Positions 7,940 through 17,111 of a stretch of 43,497 nt of DNA are shown here, one piece after another. The notes beneath the pieces were generated by a model. It was not told where the DNA came from and ran no database searches. It was given only the letters and a program-made list of their open reading frames with translations. The position numbers and the translations under genes were made by a program. Positions within the stretch are counted from its first letter, which is position 1. Each line of letters starts with the position of its first letter. The DNA comes from Sulfurimonas sp. RIFOXYD12_FULL_33_39 (GTDB lineage: Bacteria; Campylobacterota; Campylobacteria; Campylobacterales; Sulfurimonadaceae): positions 202,964-246,460 of the forward strand of contig MICF01000010.1 of the NCBI GenBank assembly GCA_001829785.1, given 5' to 3'.

Positions 7940-10570
7940 ATGTCAACAAAAAGCTATGAACCACAACAAACTGAAGATAAGTTTTACAAAATTTGGGAAG
8001 AGAGAGGCTACTTTGAAATAGACTCAAACAGTGCAATTATAGAAGAAGGAAAGACTTTTTCTATCATGATGCCTCCTCCAAACGTAACAGGTCGTCTTCA
8101 CATAGGTCATGCTCTTACCTTTACACTTCAAGATATTATTACACGTTACAAAAGAATGGACGGCTACAAAACTCTTTGGCAGCCCGGAACAGACCACGCA
8201 GGAATCGCAACGCAAAACGTAGTAGAAAAACAGCTTCTTGCCGAAGGAACTACAAAAGAAGAGATAGGCAGAGAAGCCTTTTTAGAACGTGCTTGGGCGT
8301 GGAAAGCAGAGTCTGCCGGAATCATGACAAGTCAACTTCGCAAAATGGGAGTAAGTCCTGCATGGAAGCGTGAGCGTTTTACTATGGATGAAGGGCTTCA
8401 AAAATCTGTTAAAGAGGCTTTTGTCCATCTCTACAATCAAGGGCTTATCGTTCGCGGAAACTACATGGTTAACTGGTGTACACACGATGGAGCGCTTAGT
8501 GATATCGAGGTTGAACATGAAGACCATGACGGTAAATTTTATCATATAAAGTATCCGTTTGCCGATAACAGCGGTTTTGTTGAAGTTGCGACTACAAGAC
8601 CTGAGACATATTTTGGCGACAGCGCGGTTATGGTTCATCCTGATGATGAGCGTTATAAACATCTCATAGGTAAAAAAGTAAGACTTCCATTAACAGATAG
8701 AGAAGTTGCAATCATTGCAGATACACATGTAGATATGACATTTGGAACTGGTGTGGTTAAAGTTACTCCTGCACATGATCAAAACGACTACGAAGTAGGT
8801 AAACGTCATGATTTGGAGTTTATCACGGTTTTTGACGAAAAAGGTATTTTAAACGAATATGCCGGAGAGTTTAAAGGCTTAGAGAGATTAGAAGCTCGTG
8901 AAATAATTGTTAAGAGACTTGATGAAGAAGGTTTTGTTGTTAAAGTTGAAGATCATAAACATCAAGTAGGACACTGTTACAGATGTAAAAATATAGTTGA
9001 GCCATACATCTCAAAACAGTGGTTTGTAAGAAGCGAAGTAGCTCGTAAATCAATCGAAAAAACAAACAACGGCGAAGCTAAGTTTTTCCCCCCACACTGG
9101 ATAAATTCATACAACTCTTGGATGGGAGATTTGCGTGATTGGTGTATCTCTCGTCAGCTTTGGTGGGGTCATCAGATACCGGTATTTTACTGCGGTGATT
9201 GTGAGCATGAATGGGCAAGTTTAAACGAAACAGAGCATACATGTACAAAATGTGCTTCAAAAAATATCTCTCAAGACCCTGATGTACTTGACACTTGGTT
9301 CAGCTCCGCTTTATGGCCTTTCTCGACTTTGGGATGGGGTCACGGCGATACTGCAATGGACGAACTTTTCAAGTCTGATGATTTAAAAGAGTTCTATCCG
9401 AACTCGCTTTTAATTACGGGTTTTGATATTCTCTTTTTCTGGGTTGCCAGAATGATGATGATGGGCGAGAGTTTTATAGGCGAGCTGCCGTTTAACCATA
9501 TCTATCTTCATGCTCTTGTTCGTGATGAACATGGACAAAAAATGTCAAAATCAAAAGGGAATGTTATAGACCCGCTTGATATGGTTGAGAAGTACAGTGC
9601 AGATATACTTCGCTTTACTTTGGCAATCAGCGCCGCTCAAGGTCGCGATATAAGAATGAGTACCGAAAAACTAGAACTTAACCGTAACTTCACAAACAAA
9701 CTCTACAATGCGGCAAAATTCTTGCAGATGAATGTTGATACATTTCCAGATTTAAAAGGCTTTTGTGTTGAGAGCGGACTTGGGCGTTACATGTTATCCC
9801 GTTTAAACGTAGCAACGGCAGAGGTGCGTTCATGTATGGATGAGTACAGATTTAACGACGCTGCAACGGTACTCTACCGCTTCTTGTGGAATGAATTTTG
9901 TGATTGGGGAATCGAGCTTAGTAAAGCAGACAAAGGTGCTATTGTCGAGCTTGGAGCGATTTTTAAAGAGGCTATGAAACTTCTTCACCCTTTTATGCCT
10001 TTTATCACAGAGTATCTCTACCATGAACTCAGCGGTACAAAGCTAGAGAGTGCTGAATCTATCATGCTTATGAAGTACCCTTATAAAACTAAAGTACGCA
10101 CAAAAGATGAAGCAAGATTTGAGATAATCATGGATGCTATCATCTCAATCAGACGTGCCAAAGTTTTAGTCGATTTGGCAAACCAAAAGATAGAAAAAGC
10201 TTATGTCAAGATAGACGGCATTAGCGAAGATGAAAAAGAGATGATGAGACCGTTTATAGCTAGACTTGCAAAAGTTGATGTTGTAGAATTTACAAACGAG
10301 AAGATTCAAGATTCAGTAAGCGATATCAGTGAAAAATGTGAGACTTTTATACCGACGCAAAGCATAGATTTAACTCCTATTATCTCAAAGCTTACAAAAC
10401 AAGATGAAAAACTTCAAAAAGAGATAGATAAACTCTCAAGCATGTTAAACAACGAAAGATTTGTAGCAAATGCGCCAGAGGATGTTTTAGCAAAAAACAG
10501 AGAACTTTTAGCTGATGCAACTTCAAAACAACAAAAAGTTTTAGAACAACTTAATTCACTTAAAAACTAA
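7940..10570 (+). CDS. valS: Valyl-tRNA synthetase
   Basis: Class I aminoacyl-tRNA synthetase that charges tRNA-Val in the cytoplasm. The 876 residues match the family length. HIGH-type motif: PPNVTGRLHIGHALT near residue 50. The editing (CP1) domain includes VATTRPETYFGDSAVMVHP and FGTGVVKVTPAHDQNDYEVG. Zinc-type cysteine pairs occur at CGDCEHEW and CTKC. The class signature KMSKSKGN follows, and the C-terminal end is the coiled-coil arm typical of ValRS (the lysine- and glutamate-rich final 65 residues). The gene is followed after five bases by a SulP transporter on the same strand, so the three genes may share a transcript. Confidence 0.98.
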   Translation: MSTKSYEPQQTEDKFYKIWEERGYFEIDSNSAIIEEGKTFSIMMPPPNVTGRLHIGHALTFTLQDIITRYKRMDGYKTLWQPGTDHAGIATQNVVEKQLLAEGTTKEEIGREAFLERAWAWKAESAGIMTSQLRKMGVSPAWKRERFTMDEGLQKSVKEAFVHLYNQGLIVRGNYMVNWCTHDGALSDIEVEHEDHDGKFYHIKYPFADNSGFVEVATTRPETYFGDSAVMVHPDDERYKHLIGKKVRLPLTDREVAIIADTHVDMTFGTGVVKVTPAHDQNDYEVGKRHDLEFITVFDEKGILNEYAGEFKGLERLEAREIIVKRLDEEGFVVKVEDHKHQVGHCYRCKNIVEPYISKQWFVRSEVARKSIEKTNNGEAKFFPPHWINSYNSWMGDLRDWCISRQLWWGHQIPVFYCGDCEHEWASLNETEHTCTKCASKNISQDPDVLDTWFSSALWPFSTLGWGHGDTAMDELFKSDDLKEFYPNSLLITGFDILFFWVARMMMMGESFIGELPFNHIYLHALVRDEHGQKMSKSKGNVIDPLDMVEKYSADILRFTLAISAAQGRDIRMSTEKLELNRNFTNKLYNAAKFLQMNVDTFPDLKGFCVESGLGRYMLSRLNVATAEVRSCMDEYRFNDAATVLYRFLWNEFCDWGIELSKADKGAIVELGAIFKEAMKLLHPFMPFITEYLYHELSGTKLESAESIMLMKYPYKTKVRTKDEARFEIIMDAIISIRRAKVLVDLANQKIEKAYVKIDGISEDEKEMMRPFIARLAKVDVVEFTNEKIQDSVSDISEKCETFIPTQSIDLTPIISKLTKQDEKLQKEIDKLSSMLNNERFVANAPEDVLAKNRELLADATSKQQKVLEQLNSLKN

Positions 10571-10575
10571 AACAG

Positions 10576-12210
10576 ATGAATAAAATATTTGAACCTAAAC
10601 TCTTTACACTTCTGAAATCCGGCATAAGTAAAGAGCAGCTTATTTCTGATATTTTTGCCGGAATTGTCGTAGGAATAGTAGCTCTTCCCCTCTCAATCGC
10701 TTTTGCAGTAGCTTCGGGACTCTCTCCGGAAAAAGGTCTTATTACTGCAATAATTGCAGGTTTTCTTATCTCCGCTCTTGGCGGTAGCCGTGTTCAAATC
10801 GGCGGTCCAACAGGTGCTTTTGTAGTTATTATTTATGCCATTGTAGAGCAGTACGGAATTGACGGGCTTATTATCTCAACCGTAATGTCGGGAATAATAT
10901 TAATAGCATTTGGCTTTTTAAGGCTCGGCGGACTTTTAAAATATTTTCCACATCCCCTTATTGTAGGCTTTACAAGTGGAATTGCAGTTATAATATTTTC
11001 AACACAAATCAAAGACGCACTCGGTTTAAATATAGAAAAACTGCCTTCTGAATTTTTTCAAAAGTGGGTAGTATATTTTTCTAACATAACACAGACCAAT
11101 ATCTCTGCACTTGCTATAACTATCACTACTATCTTAATTACAATCTATTCTAGAAAAATAACGACTAGAATTCCCGGTTCGTTTATTGCGATAATATTTA
11201 TTACGCTTTTTGTTCAAGTTGCAAATATTCCGGTTACTACGATTGAATCATTCTTTGGCGAAATTCCAAATGACATAAATTTTACGCTTCCTGCCTTTGA
11301 CATAAACAATCTGCATATATATATTGCTCCTGCTTTAACAATAGCACTGCTTGGCGGAGTAGAGTCTCTGCTATCTGCAGTAGTATCCGATGGTATGATA
11401 AGCACAAATCACCGCTCAAATACGGAGCTAATAGCTCAAGGCATTGCAAACGTAGTAACTCCGTTTTTTGGCGGAATTCCTGCAACGGGAGCAATTGCAA
11501 GAACTGCGACAAACGTTAAAAACGGCGGACGCACACCAATAGCAGGAATCGTTCATGCTATAACACTGCTTTTGATAATGCTTATATTTGCAAGTTATGC
11601 AAAGCTTATCCCTATGGCATGTCTTGCAGGAATTTTAATAGTTGTCGCATACAACATGAGTGAATGGCGCTCTTTTATGGCGATATTAAGAGGTTCGCAC
11701 TTTGACATCATAGTTCTGCTTAGTACTTTTTTTCTTACTGTTTTTGTTGATTTAACGGCAGCTATCCAAATCGGTGTTGTTTTATCTTCACTGCTATTTA
11801 TGAAAAGAATGGCAGACATTGGGATTAAAACTCCGTGTCAACTAGATAGTGATATTCTTGAAGATTACTCTGATTTGCCTGAGGGAATCTCTATCTATGA
11901 AATCAGCGGTCCACTATTTTTTGCTTCTGCAAAACAGTACTCGGGAGTAATAAAAGAGATAGGGCTAAAAAGCAGAGTTTTGATTATCAGAATGAGACAT
12001 GTCCCTTTTGTGGATTCAACCGCACTTCACAACTTTGAAGAGATGATAAAAACATTGCAAAAATCAGACGTAAAACTGCTTCTCTCTGGCGTAAACAAAT
12101 CCGTACTCGAGGATTTAAAAAAGCATGAACTAACATTGCTAATCGGGGAGTCAAATATACTCGACTCTTTTGAAAAAGCGGTAATACATGCAAAAAATAT
12201 AATTAGTTAA
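10576..12210 (+). CDS. SulP-family anion transporter with STAS domain (first copy)
   Basis: Inner-membrane transporter of the SLC26/SulP family, for sulfate, bicarbonate or a similar anion. The 544 residues begin with the family pattern (DIFAGIVVGIVALPLSIAFAVASGL ), then SALGGSRVQIGGPTGAFVVI, about ten to twelve hydrophobic segments, and GGIPATGAIARTATNVKNGGRTP. A cytoplasmic C-terminal STAS domain contains RMRHVPFVDSTALHNFEEM, where the DST serine is the usual regulatory site. The ATG follows valS by five bases and a second SulP gene starts 11 bases downstream. Substrate cannot be read from sequence; in a marine autotroph bicarbonate is as plausible as sulfate. Confidence 0.92.
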   Translation: MNKIFEPKLFTLLKSGISKEQLISDIFAGIVVGIVALPLSIAFAVASGLSPEKGLITAIIAGFLISALGGSRVQIGGPTGAFVVIIYAIVEQYGIDGLIISTVMSGIILIAFGFLRLGGLLKYFPHPLIVGFTSGIAVIIFSTQIKDALGLNIEKLPSEFFQKWVVYFSNITQTNISALAITITTILITIYSRKITTRIPGSFIAIIFITLFVQVANIPVTTIESFFGEIPNDINFTLPAFDINNLHIYIAPALTIALLGGVESLLSAVVSDGMISTNHRSNTELIAQGIANVVTPFFGGIPATGAIARTATNVKNGGRTPIAGIVHAITLLLIMLIFASYAKLIPMACLAGILIVVAYNMSEWRSFMAILRGSHFDIIVLLSTFFLTVFVDLTAAIQIGVVLSSLLFMKRMADIGIKTPCQLDSDILEDYSDLPEGISIYEISGPLFFASAKQYSGVIKEIGLKSRVLIIRMRHVPFVDSTALHNFEEMIKTLQKSDVKLLLSGVNKSVLEDLKKHELTLLIGESNILDSFEKAVIHAKNIIS

Positions 12211-12221
12211 AGGTCAAAAAT

Positions 12222-13760
12222 TTGTTTGATATAAATAAGTACAAAACAGAGAATATAAAAAATGATATATTATCTGGATTGGTAGTAGCGGTTGCTCTTG
12301 TTCCTGAAGCAATCGCATTTAGTTTTATAGCCGGAGTAAGCCCTATCGTAGGTCTTTACACGGCTTTTATTTTAGGTTTGGTAACTTCATTAATCGGCGG
12401 AAAGCCGGGAATGATAAGCGGTGCAACCGGAGCTGTTGCAATAGTTTTGGTAGGTCTTGGCATTGAAGCGACATCCATTTTGGAAGCTCAAAATCTCTCA
12501 CGCGAAGAGATTAGCATGGGAGTTTTGCACTATATACTTTTAGCTACTGTAATTGCAGGTTTGATGCAGATATCTATCGGTGTTTTAAAGCTGGGAAAAT
12601 TTATCCGCCTTGTGCCGCAACCTGCCATGTACGGTTTTGTAAACGGTCTTGCGATAGTTATAGCATCTTCTCAGTTTAAGTTTTTTGAAAATCAAGGCTT
12701 TGTGATGTATGTTTTAGTTTTAATAACCATGTTTATCATGTTTTATTTGCCAAAAATCACAAAAGCAGTACCGTCAGGTCTTGTTGCAATACTAGCTTTG
12801 ACTATTTTTGTGTACATGACAAAAATGGATACGCTTCTTGTCGGTCAACTTACAGATTTAAGCGAATTTGCGGGAAAACTGCCGAGCTTTGCCGTACCGC
12901 AAAATATCTTTAGCATTGATGCAATTTTACTTGTACTTCCTTATGCAGTTATAGTTGCGCTTGTCGGTCTTATAGAGTCGCTTTTGACTCTTGCCGTTTT
13001 GGATGAGATGAGCCAAAAAAGAGGAAGCGGAAACAAAGAGTGTATAGCTCAGGGTACGGGAAACATTGCCTGTGGTTTTTTTGGCGGCATGGCTGGATGC
13101 GCTATGATAGGTCAAAGTATTATAAACTACACTTCAGGCGGTCTTGGGCGTTTATCATCATCGGTTGCGGCAATCGGTCTGCTTGTTTTAGTTGTTTCTA
13201 TGACTGATTTGTTAAATATTATCCCCGTTGCGGTTCTTGTTGGAATTATGTTTATGGTTAGCATCGGAACGTTTGAGTGGTCGAGCTTTTCACATGCGAA
13301 GCACATGCCCAAAACTGATGCGTTTGTCATGATAGTAGTTACCGTAATTACGGTTGTAGAAGATTTAGCAGTTGCAGTTATTGCAGGTGTAATCATTTCT
13401 GCACTTGCATTTGCTTGGAAACATGCAAAAATTACTGCAAGAATTTACGGTGAAGCTGACGGCACTAAAGTTTATGAACTTGAAGGACCTCTGTTTTTTG
13501 GAAGCGCTACGACTTTTGGAGATAATTTTGACGTTTTAAACGACCCGCCAAAAATAGTAATAGACTTTAAAAATGCAAGAGTAATGGACTCAAGCGGCGT
13601 GGAAGCAATTGATGCCATTACAAAAAAATATGAAGATAACGGCAAAAACCTGCTTCTTCGCCATCTAAGCGCGGACTGTAAAGCGATACTTAAAAAAGCC
13701 GGACCGCACTGCTCTTATGAGGAAGATGACCCGACATATAAGGTTGCGTACAATTATTGA
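12222..13760 (+). CDS. SulP-family anion transporter with STAS domain (second copy)
   Basis: A second SLC26/SulP carrier of 512 residues. It starts DILSGLVVAVALVPEAIAFS, has SLIGGKPGMISGATGAVAIV, FGGMAGCAMIGQSIINYTSG in the core, and a short C-terminal STAS domain with ARVMDSSGVEAIDAI. It differs clearly from the preceding copy, for instance VPEAIAF against LPLSIAF, and belongs to a different SulP subgroup, so this is not a recent duplication. The start is TTG at 12222, with AAAGG upstream. Eleven bases separate the two genes, so they are likely co-transcribed. A T-run follows about 30 bases after the stop. Substrate unknown. Confidence 0.9.
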   Translation: MFDINKYKTENIKNDILSGLVVAVALVPEAIAFSFIAGVSPIVGLYTAFILGLVTSLIGGKPGMISGATGAVAIVLVGLGIEATSILEAQNLSREEISMGVLHYILLATVIAGLMQISIGVLKLGKFIRLVPQPAMYGFVNGLAIVIASSQFKFFENQGFVMYVLVLITMFIMFYLPKITKAVPSGLVAILALTIFVYMTKMDTLLVGQLTDLSEFAGKLPSFAVPQNIFSIDAILLVLPYAVIVALVGLIESLLTLAVLDEMSQKRGSGNKECIAQGTGNIACGFFGGMAGCAMIGQSIINYTSGGLGRLSSSVAAIGLLVLVVSMTDLLNIIPVAVLVGIMFMVSIGTFEWSSFSHAKHMPKTDAFVMIVVTVITVVEDLAVAVIAGVIISALAFAWKHAKITARIYGEADGTKVYELEGPLFFGSATTFGDNFDVLNDPPKIVIDFKNARVMDSSGVEAIDAITKKYEDNGKNLLLRHLSADCKAILKKAGPHCSYEEDDPTYKVAYNY

Positions 13761-13831
13761 TAAATAATTATTTCTTACTTTTTTTTGTTAAAATAATCTA
13801 AATATTAGAAAGGTTATATGGTAAATACTTG

Positions 13832-15154
13832 ATGAGTCTTTTTGAAATAGACATACATAAAGATTTTCAAATCTTAAATACAGATGTATTTTTAAATAGA
13901 GAAAAATTTGAAAAATACTACAAATCAAATAATCTTAACGATGGATACAAAGATGATATCTCTGAATATTTATTAGAAGATTTATCGTTAAAAGTCTACC
14001 ATGATTTATTTGTTATGTCGAATTTTAGATACGATGTAGAAGAAATATCAAGTATTATACAATCTAACCTTTATTTATCAAATACAGATTCTAAAGAGGA
14101 AATATTATATCCAGAATGGATGTTGTTTTTTATAGCTATTATCAAGAAAAAAGTATCTTTTATACATGAAAAAGAGTTTAGAGAATATTTAAAGTATTTC
14201 AAACATATTGCTGAAATAAGATACAAAAGATATATTATTCGTAATGCAGACAACTTCCTTCATTATAAGTATTATAAAAAATCTGATGATATTAAAGATA
14301 GCTTATATAGTGAATTTCTTGAATACTTGACTGATTCTAAATTTACAACAGAAGAACTGTTTAGTTTTTTAAATTTTATATATTCTTTTCATTTTCAACT
14401 AAAAGAAAATGAAAAATATAAACTGATGTGGAATTTAGAAACTTATATCATAGAAACGGTAAAATTGCTTCTTGACAATGGTATTTCAATGACTGAAATA
14501 TATTTAAAAACTCACGAAAGCATGAGAGGAACTTATTCTGTTTTACATGACATTCACACATATAAGCCTCTTTATGTAGAAGAAAGTAAAAATTATTTTC
14601 AATCACACTTATCTAAAATCAATAATGTTTTTCAAATTGATATAACTCTTGATACGTTCACGAATGTTTTGACTTCAAATGAAAAATACAATGATATATT
14701 ATTTTCATATCTTGAACTACTAAAAAGATTTAATGCTAATAAAAGAAGCGAAGATGTTATGGGAGCTATGATAAAAGGTGTTGTTTTAGGAATTGAAGAG
14801 GTAGTAAAAGATACCTTGAATTGTCAAAGTGGACTTTTTGATTGTTTGAAACAGTTAAAAAAAGGTTCTCATAAATTTAACAAGCTACATAAACAGATTA
14901 ATTTATATGATTCTAATGAATTACAATTATGCAAATTAGAAAAATTAATTTTACAAGAAGAAGACTCTTTAGAAAAATACTTAATGATTTATTACCATGC
15001 AAGAAATTATTTGGCACATAACAATATTGATATGAATAAATTTTTTTGGGGAGAAGATGGAAACAAAACAATTATTTCAAATGTGATAGACTCTGTAATG
15101 ATTATTTTATATAAATTAGAAACTATGAAAGATGAGAAAAATAAAAATGTCTGA
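13832..15154 (+). CDS. Unrecognised protein with C-terminal HEPN-like RNYLAH motif
   Basis: A 440-residue, mostly helical, soluble protein that I cannot place in a named family. Near its C-terminus is YYHARNYLAHNN, an R-N-x3-H arrangement inside a helical pair. This matches the Rx4-6H catalytic motif of HEPN ribonucleases found in toxin-antitoxin, abortive-infection and CRISPR-associated proteins. The preceding helix (LEKLILQEEDSLEKYLMI) and following helix (NVIDSVMIILYKLE) fit that fold. The ATG at 13832 is used; a TTG directly before it and a four-codon ATG frame ending in TGATG at the start also exist. The gene is more AT-rich than its neighbours and overlaps the RhuM-family gene by eight bases, suggesting an acquired two-gene unit. 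The nuclease role is inference. Confidence 0.7.
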   Translation: MSLFEIDIHKDFQILNTDVFLNREKFEKYYKSNNLNDGYKDDISEYLLEDLSLKVYHDLFVMSNFRYDVEEISSIIQSNLYLSNTDSKEEILYPEWMLFFIAIIKKKVSFIHEKEFREYLKYFKHIAEIRYKRYIIRNADNFLHYKYYKKSDDIKDSLYSEFLEYLTDSKFTTEELFSFLNFIYSFHFQLKENEKYKLMWNLETYIIETVKLLLDNGISMTEIYLKTHESMRGTYSVLHDIHTYKPLYVEESKNYFQSHLSKINNVFQIDITLDTFTNVLTSNEKYNDILFSYLELLKRFNANKRSEDVMGAMIKGVVLGIEEVVKDTLNCQSGLFDCLKQLKKGSHKFNKLHKQINLYDSNELQLCKLEKLILQEEDSLEKYLMIYYHARNYLAHNNIDMNKFFWGEDGNKTIISNVIDSVMIILYKLETMKDEKNKNV

Positions 15155-16157
15155 AATAATTATATACAGCACTAATGATGGCAAAACAAAACTTGAAGTT
15201 ACTCTTGAGAATGAGACAATTTGGCTAAATCAAAAACAAATATCTGAACTCTATCAAAAATCAAAATCAACCATAAGTGAGCATATTTCAAATATTTTTG
15301 AAGAAGAGGAACTTTTTATAGAATCAACTGTTCGGAAATTCCGAACAGTTCAACTTGAGGGGGAGAGAGAAGTCGAGAGAGAAGTTGATTTTTATAGCCT
15401 TGATATGATTATTGCAATAGGTTTTAGAGTACGAAGCCGTATCGGTACACAGTTTAGAAAATGGGCAAATGAGACTTTAAAAGAATACATAGTCAAAGGC
15501 TTTGTTATGGATGATGAACGACTAAAAAATCCGCCTGTTGCTGATAGTGAGATACCTGATTATTTTAATGAGATGCTTGAGCGGATTCGTGATATTCGTG
15601 CAAGTGAGAGAAGAATGTATCTAAGAGTAAGAGATATATTTAAAATAGCGGCTGATTATAATTTGTCATGGAGAGATACTACAAAATTTTTTCAAACTAT
15701 CCAAAATAAACTTCTATTTGCAGTATCTCATTTAACAGCAGGAGAGCTTATAGCTACGAGAGCAGACCATACAAAGCCAAATATGGGGCTTAGAAGTTGG
15801 GGCAAAGAAGAGATAAGAAGCACAGATGTAACTGTAGGCAAAAATTATTTGGGTGAAGAAGAGATAGAGGAGTTAAATCGCATTATTGTTATGTGGCTTG
15901 ACTATGCAGAAGATAGGGCAAAAAAAAGAAAACAGGTATTTTTAAAAGAGTGGCAAGAAAAATTAGATGACTTTTTAGAGTTTAATGAAAGAGATGTATT
16001 GGCAAATAAAGGTCAAATTTCTAAAGAAGAAGCAGACAAAAAAGCAAAAAATGAATATAAATTATTTAGTATAAAAAGAAGAGAAGAAAAAGAAAAACTA
16101 GGGCATATTGAGAATATAAAATTATTGGAATCCATAGCAAAAGGGAACAAAAAGTAA
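15147..16157 (+). CDS. rhuM: RhuM-family protein (complete)
   Basis: Complete 336-residue member of the RhuM family, first named in Salmonella pathogenicity island 3; its biochemical function is unknown. The N-terminus (SEIIIYSTNDGKTKLEV, then TIWLNQKQISELYQKSKST) looks like a DNA-binding helix-turn-helix segment. It is followed by the family hallmark TVRKFRTVQLEG, DFYSLDMIIAIGFRVRS, GTQFRKWANETLKEYIVKGF and the C-terminal DVTVGKNYL ... FNERDVL domain. The ATG at 15147 matches the family's usual start and overlaps the preceding gene by eight bases; an ATG at 15132 would add five residues. It stops six bases before the convergent polysaccharide operon. A 25-base palindrome lies inside the hallmark region. 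Confidence 0.88.
   Translation: MSEIIIYSTNDGKTKLEVTLENETIWLNQKQISELYQKSKSTISEHISNIFEEEELFIESTVRKFRTVQLEGEREVEREVDFYSLDMIIAIGFRVRSRIGTQFRKWANETLKEYIVKGFVMDDERLKNPPVADSEIPDYFNEMLERIRDIRASERRMYLRVRDIFKIAADYNLSWRDTTKFFQTIQNKLLFAVSHLTAGELIATRADHTKPNMGLRSWGKEEIRSTDVTVGKNYLGEEEIEELNRIIVMWLDYAEDRAKKRKQVFLKEWQEKLDDFLEFNERDVLANKGQISKEEADKKAKNEYKLFSIKRREEKEKLGHIENIKLLESIAKGNKK
15326..15350. repeat. Perfect palindrome inside the RhuM-family gene
   Basis: AACTGTTCGGAA, one central A, then TTCCGAACAGTT: twelve-base perfect arms. It encodes the conserved TVRKFRTV segment. It could be a protein-binding site for autoregulation or simply a consequence of conserved residues. Confidence 0.7.
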
Positions 16158-16163
16158 AAATCT

Positions 16164-17111
16164 CTACCTATCTACATATTTCACGATACTATAAAGTAAA
16201 ACAAGTGAAATTGTAAATGCTGCAAATAGATTTGACATAAAATACACAAGCAAAAAAAGCAACATGTTAATTACCATAGAAGCTATAACTACCCTCTCAT
16301 GCGACCAGCCGTCTTGAGTGAGTCGTTGATAGACATGTTGTTTATGCGCTTGAGCCAAATTTTCACCATTTTTTACTCTTTTTAAAAGAGTAAAAGTAGC
16401 ATCAAACCAAAACACTCCAAAAAGAGTTATCCATATCCAAAGGTTTGTATTCAACTCGTTTGCATAATATATGCTAAAAATTGCAACCGTATAGCCTAAA
16501 AGCGTACTTCCTACGTCTCCCATAAATATCTTTGCCCTTTGCCAATTCCATAGCAAAAAGCCAAAAACAGCTGCACCTAAAACCAAAAAATGACTTGAGC
16601 CAAATAGTATAAACCCTGCTAATGCCAAAAAAACAGCCTCACTAGCCGCATATCCGTCAATCCCGTCTAAAAAATTATATAGATTTATAAACCAGACTAT
16701 AAGCAAATAAGCAAACAGATTTGTAACTATCTGATTTTCAATAAGAATGAAACCTAAGTTTAAACTCTCCAATCCTCCTAAAATAAAAAGAGCCGTTACT
16801 GCGACCGTGCTTTGAACTAAAATCCTAAATCTTGCACTTAGTTCATATAAATCATCCAAAAACCCTAAAACAGCTATAACAACGCCTAGCATAAGAGCAT
16901 AAAAAAGATTTGCTTCTATTTCGTCATAAAAATAGAGATAACAAAGTCCTACAAACCAAGAGATTGCTATTGCTATACCGCCGCCGTGGGGAGTTGCTAA
17001 AGTATGCGAACTTCTCTCGTTTACATCTGCTACAAACGACTTTTTAAGAGCATAGTTTTTTATTAAATATGTAAGCAAAAAAGAGAGTGCAAACAGAGTT
17101 AAGTATATCAA
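16164..17111 (-). CDS. WecA/WbpL-like polyprenyl-phosphate sugar-1-phosphate transferase
   Basis: Initiating glycosyltransferase of the MraY/WecA family. It moves a HexNAc-1-phosphate from a UDP-sugar to undecaprenyl phosphate at the inner membrane. The 315 residues contain about ten membrane segments and the family motifs: HGGGIAIA near residue 42, FLDDLYELSA, the catalytic NFLDGIDGYAA, and FMGDVGSTLLGY. The C-terminal HKQHVYQRL is typical. The start is TTG at 17111, directly following the stop of the epimerase gene (17112-17114). It is the last gene of the polysaccharide operon, next to a WbpV-like gene, as in several O-antigen clusters. Likely substrate: UDP-N-acetyl-fucosamine, -quinovosamine or -glucosamine. 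Confidence 0.9.
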   Translation of the reverse strand: MIYLTLFALSFLLTYLIKNYALKKSFVADVNERSSHTLATPHGGGIAIAISWFVGLCYLYFYDEIEANLFYALMLGVVIAVLGFLDDLYELSARFRILVQSTVAVTALFILGGLESLNLGFILIENQIVTNLFAYLLIVWFINLYNFLDGIDGYAASEAVFLALAGFILFGSSHFLVLGAAVFGFLLWNWQRAKIFMGDVGSTLLGYTVAIFSIYYANELNTNLWIWITLFGVFWFDATFTLLKRVKNGENLAQAHKQHVYQRLTQDGWSHERVVIASMVINMLLFLLVYFMSNLFAAFTISLVLLYSIVKYVDR

